Positions 39,524 through 49,532 of a stretch of DNA of 64,000 bases are shown in pieces. Position numbers and translations under genes: made by a program. The DNA is from JACRCT01 sp049841135 (GTDB lineage: Bacteria > Myxococcota > Myxococcia > Myxococcales > UBA5297): the NCBI GenBank assembly GCA_049841135.1, contig JASGHK010000005.1:682001-746000 (forward strand). The letters are read 5' to 3'. The stretch's first letter is position 1. Every line of letters starts with the position of its first letter. The notes beneath the pieces were generated by a model that was given only the letters and a program-made list of their open reading frames with translations, did not search any database and was not told where the DNA came from.

Positions 39524-41476
39524 ATGCGCATCCCGCTCGCCGTCGTGTTCGCCGCCTCCCTGTTCTGCGCGCCGCTCGCCGCGGGCGCCGCCGACCATTA
39601 CGCCTGCGACTGCGACACCGGCGCCGCCACCGGCTGCGTGCCCGGAGACGACGCCAACGACGGCCTGTCCCCGGCCAGCCCCAAGAAGACCATCGCCGCG
39701 GTGCGCAGCGCCTTCGCGGCGCTCTCTCCCGGGGAGTCGGTGCTGCTCTGCCGCGGGGGCGCCTTCGCCGCCGTCGCCGGACGCTGGAACAACTCGCGCT
39801 GCACCGCCGCCCAGCCCTGCTCGCTCGGCGACTACACGCCGTCCTGGGCGGGCGGCGGGAGCGCTCCCAAGCCTCGGATCTGGGTGCGCGAGGAGATGAA
39901 CTTCTTCAACCTCGAGGACGGCGGCGATGCCGAGCACGAGGAGGGCTACACCTTCCGCAACCTCGACCTGCGCTTCACCCTCGCCACCACCGACGCCAAC
40001 GCGTTCTTCCTCTACAACGACATCGACGACGTGACGATCGAGGGCGTGGACATCGACGGCTTCGCCATCGGAGTGCACCAGGCGGACAGCAACCCCTGCA
40101 ACGCCAGCGACCCGAGGTGCGACGGCAAGAACAGCCGCCTCACCATCCGCGGCTGCCGGTTCACCAACAATTCGGCCATGGGCTACCTCGGCAACGGCGA
40201 CGGCCTGACGCTCGAGGACAGCTACTTCGAGAACAACGGCAGCCGGGCGGTCTTCGACCACAACATCTACGTCGGCGGGGAAGGCAACCACGTGGTGGTG
40301 CGCCGCAACGAGCTGTACCGGTCGGACCTCCAGCCCGACGGGTCCTGCGCCGGCGTGTCGCTGGTGGTCCACGGGGTCCACGACGACGTGCTCATCGAGA
40401 ACAACCTCGTCCGCGAGGACGTGGGCAAGGCGGGCGGGGGCTGCTGGGGCATCACGGTGGACCCAGGCTACGGCGGCGAGGTGGAGTCCTTCCGCCACGT
40501 CACCATCCGCGGCAACGTGGTGCGCAACGTCGGCAACCTCGGCATCGGCGTCGCCTCGTGCACCGACTGCGTCATCGAGGACAACGAGATCATCCACGAG
40601 CAGGCCTTCGGGCAGGTGGGCATCGCCGCCCCGGACCGCAACCGGGGCGGGGAGGACCTGGCGATGGCCCGGGTCACCGTGCGCAACAACTCGATTCTAT
40701 TCCAGCGCGAGCAACAGCATCGGCGTGAGCCTGGGCGGCGAGGGCACCGGACACGTCGCGGTCAGCAACGCGGTGCGGCTGACCCGGGGCGGCAGCTGCT
40801 TCGAGGCCAACCAGCCGGCAGCGAGCTATGACGCCTTCGACTACAACGTCTGCGATGCCGCGGGCGGCAGGTGGGAGGGCACCGTGGGCGCGCTCGCCGC
40901 GTGGCAGGCCCAGGGCTTCGACGCGCACTCCAAGGCGGCGGACCCCGGCTTCGCCGCGCCGGCTGCCCCGGAGTGGAACCTGCGCGCGGCGTCGGCCTCG
41001 GCGGCGATGGTCAACGCCGGCGACCCCACCCGCAGCTCCCCGGTCGACCTGCTCGGCGCGCCGCGCGATGGCCAGCCGGACATGGGCGCCTATGAGCTGG
41101 GCAACTCGGGCGCCGACGCCGGCACCCGACCCGACGCATCGGCGGCGCCACTCGCCGATGCCGCTGCTCCCCTCGCCGATGCCGCTGCTCCCCTCGCCGA
41201 CGCTGCGCCGCTCACCGCCAACGATGCCGCTGCTCTGGTCGGTGACGCGGCCGCGGTCGCTGCGGATGCCGGCCTTCTGGGCGCCGACGCTTCTGCGGCG
41301 GGTCCCGACGGCGGCGGCGCGGGGGTCGACGCCGGCTGCGGCTGCTCGGCGGGCAGCGGCGGCCTCGCCTCCGTTGCGCTCCTGGCGCTGGGGCTCCTGG
41401 CGTTCGGCCCGCGACGGCGGCCCTCGCGCAAAGACTCCGACGGGGCCCCTCTCAGAAACCGAGTGGGGTGGAGTGA
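39524..41476 (+). CDS. secreted right-handed beta-helix protein with MYXO-CTERM-like anchor
   Basis: About 650 residues. Signal peptide (AVVFAASLFCAPLAAGAA|DH) then a right-handed parallel beta-helix (LTIRGCRFTNNSAMGYLG, GLTLEDSYFENNG, NHVVVRRNELYRSD, HVTIRGNVVRNVGNLG). Near 40700 the frame shifts by one base and continues FYSSASNSIGVSLG. A linker with the repeat 'AAPLAD' leads to CGCSAGSGG, a hydrophobic helix and RRRPSRK, a MYXO-CTERM-like end. The frame as written would run on to 41753 and into the opposite gene; a further shift near the end would give the stop at 41476, which I use. GGAG precedes the ATG. Carbohydrate-related function is inferred from the fold only. Confidence 0.75.
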
Positions 41477-41497
41477 AGGATTGGGCGGGCCCGGAGG

Positions 41498-42568
41498 CTA
41501 CGGGAACAGGAAGTCCCGCACCAGGGCCATGTGCTGCATCCCCGCGGCGCCGGAGTCAGTGCTCTTGATCGTGGCGTCGTCGAAGAGCGGCGGGAGGACC
41601 CGGCTGTCGAAGACCAGGCCCGCCGGGAAGCTGGTGTTGCCGATGACCACCGGGGTCTCGAGGCCCGCGAGGTCGGCGTCGGCGAGGAGCCAGTCGAGCG
41701 GGCTGCTGCGCTTGGCGGAGGTCAACGTGTTTCCGGCCTGGTCCGCCGGATAGGGCGCAGCGGTGATCACCACCTGCGACAGCGTCTTGATGCACGCCTC
41801 GGTGCGCGAGCCGGTGTTGAAATCGCCGCCGACCACCAGGAAGTCGCCGGCGGGGACCACCGCCTTGAGGTTCTTCACCAGCTCCGTGGCGCCCGCGTCC
41901 CGGTCGCCCGCGCTCGACGTCCGCAGGTGCAGGCTGACCGCCCACAGGTCGCGATCTCCCGGCACGTCCAGGCGCGCCCAGGCGAGGCCGCGGTTGATCG
42001 CCTTGGGATCGTCCCAGCTGCCGGAGGCCAGGATCGGGTAGCGGCTGATGATGCCGTTGGGGATGGTGTTCTCCGGCGACGTCTCCCGGTAGTAGGCGAA
42101 GTCGGTCCCGAAGGTGGTGTCGACGAAGCCGCGGATGGCCGCCTCGGTCTTGTCCCCGTAGTTGAACTCCTGGATCAGCACGACGTCGGGCTGGAGGCCC
42201 TTGAAGATGCGGATGCCCTCGCCCAGGTCGTAGGACTGGTGCGTGCCGGTCGTGATGTTGGCGGCCATCACCCGGATCCGCGTCGTGCCTGGCGAGCCCC
42301 CGCCGTCCGGCGGCATCGCCGCGTCGGCGGGCATCGCGGCGTCGTCCGGCGTTGCCGCATCGACGGGCGTCCCAGCATCGACCTCGGAGTGCGAGCCGGC
42401 GTCCAGCGGCGCGACACCCGAGTCGGGCTCCGGCGCGGCTGCGTCGTCTCCCGCGAGGTCGGCGTCGGTGGCTTCGACCCCGGCGTCCGGGTCGGGCTCG
42501 AGGTGCGCTGGATCGGTCGAGCAGGCGAAGAGAAACGAGAGCGCGAGGAGCGCGAGGAGCGAACGCAT
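41498..42568 (-). CDS. lipoprotein endonuclease/exonuclease/phosphatase family
   Basis: Intact, 356 residues. ATG preceded by GGAGG; signal ends in lipobox FACS. A ~95-residue linker with repeats of DAA/DAG (DDAAMPADAAMPPDGG) leads to the EEP fold: IRVMAANITTG at the start, VVLIQEFNYG with the metal-binding Glu, ISRYPIL, WAVSLHLRTSS with the His, VVGGDFNTGSR with Asp and Asn, a DWLLAD motif, and a C-terminal HMALVRDF in place of the usual SDH. The active-site set is nearly complete, so a secreted phosphoesterase or nuclease is likely; substrate cannot be told. Confidence 0.85.
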   Translation of the reverse strand: MRSLLALLALSFLFACSTDPAHLEPDPDAGVEATDADLAGDDAAAPEPDSGVAPLDAGSHSEVDAGTPVDAATPDDAAMPADAAMPPDGGGSPGTTRIRVMAANITTGTHQSYDLGEGIRIFKGLQPDVVLIQEFNYGDKTEAAIRGFVDTTFGTDFAYYRETSPENTIPNGIISRYPILASGSWDDPKAINRGLAWARLDVPGDRDLWAVSLHLRTSSAGDRDAGATELVKNLKAVVPAGDFLVVGGDFNTGSRTEACIKTLSQVVITAAPYPADQAGNTLTSAKRSSPLDWLLADADLAGLETPVVIGNTSFPAGLVFDSRVLPPLFDDATIKSTDSGAAGMQHMALVRDFLFP

Positions 42569-43029
42569 GGGGCCTCCGGAGAGTCGAGCGAGACGAGCAA
42601 GCACGGCCCGTTCGCCATCCTCGCGACTTCTGCTTCGAAATACGAGGCACATCTCAGAACTGGCTGAAGACCCAGCACCCGGTGGCCCTCGCCCAGCACG
42701 TCGCGCACCCATTCGGCGAACGCCTCCATCGCCAGGGGCTCGCCTTCCTGAGCCGGGTCAACCTGCGGCGGCACTGCAGGCCTGGTGCTCGAGCCCCTGG
42801 CGCTCCTGCCCGGCGCTGCTGCTGGTCCTGCGCTCGGCCCTCGCCGGCCGGCCGCAGGCAAAGTGGGCCGAGGATAGGGTCGAACGGTCGGGAGTTTGGT
42901 GCAGGCTGGCCAGCCGGATGGCTGGCGATCGGCGAGGTTGGGGAGGCTCGTGCTCACCTCGCCGCTCCCGCGCTTGACACTGCCGCCGGCAGAGGGGGAA
43001 ACCTACCCGAGCCCTCTCAAGGAGCCCCG
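42569..43029. other. intergenic region upstream of the TerY-P triad
   Basis: A divergent region that should contain promoters for both flanking genes. A TTGACA occurs near 42974, 55 bases before the triad, but no matching -10 box is evident. On the minus strand a short reading (MEAFAEWVRDVLGEGHRVLG) is protein-like but has no ribosome site and runs into the start of the nuclease gene, so it may be a remnant. No other feature is supported. Confidence 0.3.
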
Positions 43030-43737
43030 ATGGCCGAAGCCCTAGACGACCTGCGCGGTGGGACCGCCCGCCGCAGCCTCCGCTTCGTCATGCTGGTCGA
43101 CGTCTCCGGCTCGATGTCCGGCGACAAGATCCAGGCGGTCAACCGCGCGGTGCGCGAGTGCATCCCCGAGATGCGCAAGAACAACCGCGACAACCCCTTC
43201 GCCGAGATGACCGTGGAGGTCATCACCTTCTCCACCGGCGCGGTGTGGCACGTCCCCAAGACGCCGGTGGAGCAGTTCAACTGGAAGGACCTGGGCGCCG
43301 AAGGCGTCACCGACCTGGGCGCGGCCGTCAACCTCGTCACCGAGGCGCTCGACGTCCAGAACATGGGCAAGCGCAACCTCCCGCCGGTGCTGCTCCTGCT
43401 CTCCGACGGCGGCCCCACCGACGACTGGGAGCTCGCGCTGCGCCGCTTCGAGGCCACCCCCTGGGGCAAGCCGGGCCGGACGGTGCGCATCGCGGTGGCC
43501 ATCGGCGAGGGCGCGGACAAGGGCGTGCTCGCGCGCTTCACGGGCAACCCGGAGACCGTCCTGAGCGCGGACAAGGCGTCGGCGCTCGTCAGCCTCATCA
43601 AGTGGGCCTCCATCTCGGTGACCAAGAGCCACTCCGCCTCCATGGCGGTCGCGGCGGGCGGAGGGCCGGCCCCGGCGCCGCTGCCGCCTCCTCCGGTGGT
43701 GGTCGCGAGCAAGGACGACGATGACGCGCCCTGGTAG
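43030..43737 (+). CDS. terY: TerY-type vWA domain protein
   Basis: Intact, 235 residues, with AAGGAG six bases before the ATG. It is a single von Willebrand factor A domain with a complete MIDAS site (DVSGSMSGDK, then TDLGAAV and LLLLSDGGPTDDWE) and the TerY-type strands VEVITFSTGAVWHVP and RIAVAIGEGADKGVLARF. A Pro-rich tail ends in DDDDAPW. TerY proteins are metal-dependent adaptors in tellurite-resistance-related systems. Together with the next two genes it forms the TerY-P (phosphorylation) triad described by Anantharaman, Iyer and Aravind and listed among antiviral systems by Gao and colleagues in 2020. Cytoplasmic. The next gene overlaps by 17 bases. Confidence 0.9.
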   Translation: MAEALDDLRGGTARRSLRFVMLVDVSGSMSGDKIQAVNRAVRECIPEMRKNNRDNPFAEMTVEVITFSTGAVWHVPKTPVEQFNWKDLGAEGVTDLGAAVNLVTEALDVQNMGKRNLPPVLLLLSDGGPTDDWELALRRFEATPWGKPGRTVRIAVAIGEGADKGVLARFTGNPETVLSADKASALVSLIKWASISVTKSHSASMAVAAGGGPAPAPLPPPPVVVASKDDDDAPW

Positions 43738-44554
43738 CGCCCGCCGCGTCGCCGCCGCGTCCGTCCCTGGCTGCCAGCACGTGCTCTCCCCGGCGCCGTG
43801 CCAGGACGCGTGCGCGGTGAAGGAGACCGAGGACTACGTGGTCCTGGCGGTCTCCGACGGGCACGGAGACGCGGCCTACACCTGCGCCGACGAGGGCGCG
43901 CGGACCGCGGTGGCGGTGGCGGTCGAGGCCCTCTCCGCGGTCGCGGCGCAGCTGGTCAAGGCGCCGCCCTCGCCCGAGGAGCTCGACGACCTGTCGCGCC
44001 GGCTCAAGCGCAACGTCGCCGCGGAGTGGAACCGGCGGGTCAAGCACCACGCGCGGATGGTGGCCGAGCGCGACGGCAAGAGCTTCCTCTGGCCGGCGGG
44101 CGTGACCGGCGACTGGGACGACAAGACCAAGCCCTACGGCTGCACCCTGCTCGCGGTCGCCATCGCCCCGCCCCGCGCGGTCTGGTTCCAGCTCGGCGAC
44201 GGCGACCTGCTGGCCGTCGACGCCGAGAAGGCGCAGCGCGTCTTCCCCGCGGCGGACAAGTCGGTGGGGCAGGCCACGTTCTCGCTGAGCATGCGCGACT
44301 GCGTGGACTCCATGCAGGTGCGCTTCGAGGACGCCGCGCACGAGCTCTACCTGCTCTCCTCCGACGGCGTGGGCGACCAGTACGACGTCGACCCGCGCTT
44401 CGAGGAGGAGTGGGGCACCGAGCTCCTGGCGCGCATCCGCACCCAGGGATTCGTGGAGGTGGGGCTCAAGCTCCCCCGCGACCTGGGCACGATGGCCCGC
44501 GACGGCGACGACTGCACGGTCGCCATGGCCTGGTTTCCGCACATCGAGGGGTGA
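43721..44554 (+). CDS. PP2C-type protein phosphatase of TerY-P triad
   Basis: Intact, 277 residues. PP2C motifs in order: CQDACAVKE, AVSDGHGDAAYT with the metal-binding Asp and Gly, GCTLLAVAI, VWFQLGDGDLLAV, YLLSSDGVGDQY and GDDCTVAMAW with the final Asp. It should remove phosphate from serine/threonine on the partner kinase or its targets. The segment 'FLWPAGVTGDWDDKTKPYG' is the insertion usual in triad phosphatases. Translationally coupled to the vWA gene; six bases separate it from the kinase. Confidence 0.9.
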   Translation: MTRPGSARRVAAASVPGCQHVLSPAPCQDACAVKETEDYVVLAVSDGHGDAAYTCADEGARTAVAVAVEALSAVAAQLVKAPPSPEELDDLSRRLKRNVAAEWNRRVKHHARMVAERDGKSFLWPAGVTGDWDDKTKPYGCTLLAVAIAPPRAVWFQLGDGDLLAVDAEKAQRVFPAADKSVGQATFSLSMRDCVDSMQVRFEDAAHELYLLSSDGVGDQYDVDPRFEEEWGTELLARIRTQGFVEVGLKLPRDLGTMARDGDDCTVAMAWFPHIEG

Positions 44555-44560
44555 CGAGCC

Positions 44561-45886
44561 GTGGACGAGCGACTCCCGCAGGGCAGCCTCCTGACCGCCG
44601 ACAACGGCGAGACCGTCCGCGTGCTGCGGCTCCTGGGCGCGGGCGGCCAGGGCGAGGTGTACGAGGTGGACCAGGGCGGCGAGCGCTACGCGCTCAAGTG
44701 GTACTTCGCCCCTGCGCGCGACCCGAAGTCGCAGGTGCAGAGCCAGGAGCAGCGCGACGCGCTCAAGCGCTACATCATCCCCAAGGGCGCGCCCGACGAG
44801 CGCTTCGTCTGGCCGCTGGCCTTTGTCGACGGCGAGCCCGGCAGCGGGGTCTTCGGGTACCTGATGAAGATCTGGCCGCAGGGCTACGAGACGGTGGAGC
44901 GTCTGGTCTGCGGCCGCGTCCCGATCAACGACCGCATCCTGGCGACGGTGGCGCTGGGCATCGTCGACGCCTTCCGCAAGCTCCACCTCTCGGGCTCCGT
45001 CTACAAGGACATCAACCTCGGCGGCTTTGCCTTCAACCCCAAGACGGGCGACGTCCTGGTCGTCGACAACGACAACGTGCGCACCAACGGCGCGCCGGGA
45101 GCCATCCTCTTCCCGGGCTTCGGCGCGCCGGAGGTGGTGATGGGCCGCGCGCCGTGCACGACCACCACCGACGACCACAGCCTCGCCGTCCTGCTCTTCT
45201 ACCTGTTCTGCCGCGGCAACCCGATGGAGGGTGCCCTCGAGCTGGTCAACTGCTACGACTTCGCCGCGACCCGGGACCTGTTCGGCGACAGCGCGTTGTT
45301 CGTCTGGGACCCCAAGGACCACCGCAACCGGCCGGTGGTCGGCGTCCACGAGGCGGTGCTCAAGAACTGGCCCGCGCTCCCCGCCGACATGCAGTCGGCC
45401 TTCACCCGCGCCTTCACCGAAGGGCTCCACGATCCCAGCAAGCGGCTGACCGACGGCGAATGGGTCCAGGTGCTCTCGCGGCTGCGCGACTCGCTCTTCG
45501 AGTGCAGCCACTGCCGCCGCGAGACGGCCTACGACCGCGAGTCGCTCAAGGCCGGCGAGTCGCTCACCTGCGTCTGGTGCCGCAAGCCGCTGCAGCCGCC
45601 GCCGCGGATGAAGATCGGCAATCAGGTGGTGATGCTCTCGCCCGAGGCGCGGATCTTTCCGCACCACCTGGGCGACACCGCCGACTTCTCCGCGCCGGTG
45701 GCGATGCTCGTCCCCCACCCCAGCAAGCCCAACACCTGGGGGCTGAAGAACCTGACGGCCAAGCCCTGGAGCTACGCCACCAAGGACGGCGGCGCGCAGG
45801 ACGTCCAGCCGGGGCAGGCGGCGCCCATCCGCGACGGCCTGAGGCTCAACTTCGGGCGGGTCGAGGGCATGATCCGCGCGGGCTGA
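44561..45886 (+). CDS. TerY-P serine/threonine kinase with zinc-ribbon C-terminus
   Basis: Intact, 441 residues, GTG start. Kinase motifs: glycine loop GAGGQGEVYEV, lysine in ALKWYF, catalytic loop YKDINLGGFAFN (HRD replaced by YKD but Asp and Asn kept), metal motif VVDNDNV (DFG replaced by DND, usual for this family), and APEVVMG. After residue ~315 comes a zinc ribbon (CSHC ... CVWC) and a module MKIGNQVVMLSPEARIFPHHLG leading to a beta-rich end (WGLKNLTAKPWSYATKDGG), which resembles an FHA-like or sensor domain. The ribbon and 'FPHHLG' module is shared with the DA1-type protein at 5.2-6.7 kb. Completes the triad with the two genes before it. Confidence 0.9.
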   Translation: MDERLPQGSLLTADNGETVRVLRLLGAGGQGEVYEVDQGGERYALKWYFAPARDPKSQVQSQEQRDALKRYIIPKGAPDERFVWPLAFVDGEPGSGVFGYLMKIWPQGYETVERLVCGRVPINDRILATVALGIVDAFRKLHLSGSVYKDINLGGFAFNPKTGDVLVVDNDNVRTNGAPGAILFPGFGAPEVVMGRAPCTTTTDDHSLAVLLFYLFCRGNPMEGALELVNCYDFAATRDLFGDSALFVWDPKDHRNRPVVGVHEAVLKNWPALPADMQSAFTRAFTEGLHDPSKRLTDGEWVQVLSRLRDSLFECSHCRRETAYDRESLKAGESLTCVWCRKPLQPPPRMKIGNQVVMLSPEARIFPHHLGDTADFSAPVAMLVPHPSKPNTWGLKNLTAKPWSYATKDGGAQDVQPGQAAPIRDGLRLNFGRVEGMIRAG

Positions 45887-46148
45887 GCGCTCCCCTCCGG
45901 CCGACGAGACCGATGACCGAGAGCCTTGGGCGCGTTCCTCACGACGGACCGACCAACTCCTGTGCTGCGTAAGATATGTCAGCACCCATCAACATGGTCC
46001 GCGCCCAGTCTCCCCGAATGTCGCAAGCACCGGTTCCGTGAGCAGATCGGCCCGGGCCGGGCGGGGCCAGGCTGACGACGCCGGGATATTCGACGATGTA
46101 AGTCAACGAGGGCCCCTCACGCTCCAGGCCTCGGGCGTCTCGCGGGCC

Positions 46149-48323
46149 TCATTGCTCGTTGGTCGGGCGCGTCTCTTCGAAGGGTGCCGCGTCGAGGACG
46201 ATGGGGTCCTCGCCCTCGCTGATTTGAACGCCGCGTGACTGGAGCGCCTGCTTCGCGGCCTCGAGCTCTTCCTTCGCCGCCCTCGCGGAGGCTGCGCTGA
46301 TTCTCGATTTCCTTGAACCCGGACGAGGTGAGCGCCTCCAGGCACTCGCACAGCGCTCGCTTGCGCCAGCCGTCGCCGCCGGCCCAGGCGAGTTGGGCGC
46401 GCGGGTTTCCGCGCCGCACGCGGATCCGCCAGCCCTCGGCGTCGAAGCCGTCGCTGTAGGCCGTGGCCATGCGGAACTCGGGGGGCCCGACCTTCAGCCA
46501 CTCGGCAAGGATTGTGACGAGGTGGCTCTCGCGAAAGCCCTTGAGGACCAACACGGGTATCCCGCTCTCGGCTTGGCGCGCGAGCAGCGTGTGGAGCTGT
46601 TCACCCTCGTAGGCCCCGAAGAGACCTGCCAGCACCTGGAGGCCGGGAAACGCCGTGGAGTCGGCGGGCACGACGAACGCCCGTGCGCCCAAGGCGCGCA
46701 GCCCTGGGAGGGGCGGCCCCATCGCGAGCTTCTTGACCGCACCGTCGTCCGAGAGCGAGAGCGACCGCAGGCACGGCATCTTCTCGAGCAGCGCGCGGTG
46801 GTCGCCGGGGGCGCGAAGCGTGAGCGCCTCCATCGTCGCCCACTCCCTGACCCCCAGCGCCGCTGCCAGCTCCGAGTTCCCGGCCTCCAGGCACGCCTCC
46901 ACCAGGAACCCGCGCTCGAAGCGCCGCCTGCCCCGGTCGACGCCCGGCAACGGCCCGGTCCACTCGTCGACGTGCGCCGCGAGGAGCCTCCTTGGCGCGC
47001 CGGCGCAGCTTGGCGTCCCCGCGGCCCTCGGCGATGGCGCACTGCAGGGTGATGAACTCGCCGCGCGGATCGCCCGCCGCGCAGAGGGCGTCGGCGAGCA
47101 CGAGGCGGCGCTCGGCGTCGGTCGGGTCCGCCCAGAACCAGGTCCAGAGCTCGTCCAGGCTCTTCGTCCCGCGGCTCGACTCCCTGGCCTCGGCGAGGAG
47201 CGCCGGGGCCGCCTGGCTGCTCGTGGCCTTGCGGCAGGCCTCGAGCGCCTCTTCGTAGACCCTGGAGGCCCAGCCGCGGCTGGCGCGGGCGCGCTCGAGG
47301 ACCTCGACGCAGAAAGGGTCGGCCACCCGGGTCACCAGCGCCGCGACGGCCTGGTGCAGCGGGTTGGACGCAAAGGACCGGTATTGCGCCGCGGCCTCGA
47401 GCAGCCCGGCGGCGATGCGCGGGTCCGGGGTGAAATCCTGGAGCGCCTTCACCCGGTCGCGCGCGGCCTTCCAGGTGCCCGGCCAGGGCGTTCCCAGCAA
47501 TCGGTCGACGTCGGCGGGGTCCTTGGCGCTGGCGAGCGCGAGCCAGGCGCCTTCGAGCTTCTCCCTTGGACCGCGCCTTGAGCGGCTCGCGCCGCTGCGC
47601 CACCTGCTTGCCAATCCGGAGGATGGCCGCTCGCGCTTCGGGGTCGCGCGTGGCGCCCCAGGCCGCGAGCAGGCGCAGGAGCAGGCCGCCCTCCGACCCG
47701 GCCACCGCCTCGGGCGCCTCCTCCTCGACGTCGCCGGTTCCCTCCGCAACTTTGGCGCCCGGCGCGAGCGCGGCGAGCGCTTCCTCGAGGCGCCGGGCGA
47801 CCTTGCCCGTCGCCGCGTCCCGCGCCCTGGCGAGCACCGGGTGGGCGCGCTCGCCCGCCTTCTGGGCGATCCGCAGGGCCGCGCCGCGGGTGAGCGCCTG
47901 GTCCGCCCCGAGCCCCACCGGGAGCACCGCGCAGAGCGGGTCGGGGACGGCCTTGAGCGCCTTGACCAGCAGCTCGATGCCGGCCCACTGCCGGGGCTGG
48001 GTCGGCACGCCAGCCTCGATTCCGGCGGCGACCGCTTCGAGGGCCGCGAGGATCACTGCGTGGCGCCGGCGTTTGAGGTCCGTCGCCAGCCAGTTGTACT
48101 CGTCGCCGAACATGGCGATGCCGGTGATCCACCCGACGACCGGGTCGAGCGGCGCGGAGCCGCCGAGGAACCGGAAGGCTTCGCCGCTCTGCCGCCCGCT
48201 GGCCGGGTCGACCCATTGGTCGAGCGGGCCCTTCCCGGCGCGCCCCTCGGTCATCGCGGCCCGGACGCTCTCGGGCATCTTCGACTCGAACGGCGCAGGG
48301 TCGATCCACACGGCGGACCTCAC
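46149..48323 (-). CDS. TIGR02996-domain protein with leucine-rich repeats
   Basis: About 725 residues; three single-base shifts (near 47570, 46985 and 46300) join four stretches, and the span is a multiple of three. The N-terminal ~450 residues are helical HEAT-like (LVKALKAVPDPLCAVLP, AALRIAQKAGERAHPVLARA). The TIGR02996 motif is 'DPTDAERRLVLADALCAAGD' plus PRGEFITLQ. Then come LRR-like units (LEKMPCLRSLSLSDD, PPLPGLRALGARAF, AFPGLQVLAGLFG) and a helical end (KEELEAAKQALQSRG ... ETRPTNEQ). The TIGR02996 domain is a companion of repeat proteins in Myxococcota and Planctomycetes; its role is unknown. It converges on the TerY-P triad; the 262 bases between (45887-46148) hold nothing I can support. 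Confidence 0.7.
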
Positions 48324-48660
48324 GGGAGCGGAAGCAGCACGACCGGACCGGCATGCTACTCGCCTGACGGCCGCAAGCTCGCTCAGGGTTCAGGCGCTGC
48401 TACCGAGTCCGTCCAAGACACGCGATGGCGGCGGGCTTTGCCGGAAGGCCAGCGGACGAGCCGCAGCCGCTCGTCCCGTTGCTTCACGAGAGCCTGAGGC
48501 AGTCGAACAAAGGAGGGAACGCCTGCCGCGGACGAAGGATGCGGCGTACCCGCGCCGCCGCGGCGTGGCGCAGCCCCCGCGTGCTGCGTGGCGTGGGCAT
48601 CCCCGCATGGCAATAGAAAGAGCCTGCTATTCCCAGCGGCGGTGCGTGGAGGGGGACTCG

Positions 48661-49471
48661 ATGACCAGACATCTCGTGGGCAGCCTGGCTTGTGTCGCAG
48701 CACTGACGGCGATCGGGTGCGCGGCCACGTACTACGACCCGTACTATTACGACGACGCCTATTACGACCCCTACTACTACAGCTATGACGCCGCGTACGC
48801 GTACACCTGGTACGACCCCTACGGCGTCTACTACTACGGCACCCTCGACCAGTCCCAGACGGCGCCGGCGGGGGACCTGAACGCCGCCGCAGCAGCCATC
48901 GCGCAGAGGGCACAGAACTACTACTCGCCGTCGGGCTGCGTCACCGCCACTGCGTCGGGCACCACGGTGACCTACACCTTCAACAACTGCGTGGGACCGT
49001 TCCAGACCAGGCCGATCTCCGGCACCGTGAACCTGACGCTCTCCCAGCCCACCTCCGGCGGGTTGACGTTCAAGGGCACCTCCACGAACCTCACGATCGA
49101 CGGCAAGCCCTTCATCCTCGACGTGACCGCGACCGGGACGTCGTCGGGCACGCAGCGAACCGTCACCCTCAACTCGCACAGCCGCCTGACGGACCGGACC
49201 GACTCCCGCGACACCCAGGGGACGCTCACCTGGACCCAGGGCAGCGACTGCTTCGCGCTGAACGGCAAGGGAACCAGCACCCGGAAGCTCGGTGACGGTC
49301 ACCACGACCATCAGCAACTACCAGCGCTGCGACGCGCACTGCCCGACGGCCGGGACCGTCACCGTCGAAGCCCCCAACGGCAACTTCACCGCCTCCCTCG
49401 ACGGCTCGAGCTCGTTGACGGTGAGGGGGCCCGACGGCAGCGAAAGGAACTTCGACCTCCAGTGCCAGTGA
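48661..49471 (+). CDS. Tyr/Asp-rich lipoprotein
   Basis: About 270 residues with one extra base near 49290. GGAGGGGG lies six bases before the ATG. Lipobox TAIGC is followed by a ~35-residue stretch of Tyr and Asp (YYDPYYYDDAYYDPYYYSYD). The rest is a beta-rich domain (TVTYTFNNCVGPFQTRPISG, LTFKGTSTNLTIDGKPFILD, TVTLNSHSRL, FTASLDGSSSLTVRG) ending LQCQ. It looks like an exported adhesion or matrix protein; no family is recognised. The preceding 48324-48660 shows weak readings on both strands but nothing I can support. Confidence 0.7.
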
Positions 49472-49532
49472 GCCTCGCCGCGGCGGACGGGCTTGCAGCC
49501 TGCGTCCTCCGTCCCGCCGGCTTCGGTTCGCC

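Noticed and set aside
42268..42957. Minus-strand frame with MEAFAEWVRDVLGEGHRVLG
   Set aside because: The protein-like part is only ~50 residues, has no ribosome site and runs into the nuclease lipoprotein gene in a different frame; at most a remnant.
42974..43029. Sigma-70 promoter for the TerY-P triad
   Set aside because: TTGACA is present but no -10 element at suitable spacing.
48355..48600. WD40-like fragment (YSPDGRKLA) and an opposite-strand reading
   Set aside because: Both strands give equally plausible short readings with no start site or recognisable extension.
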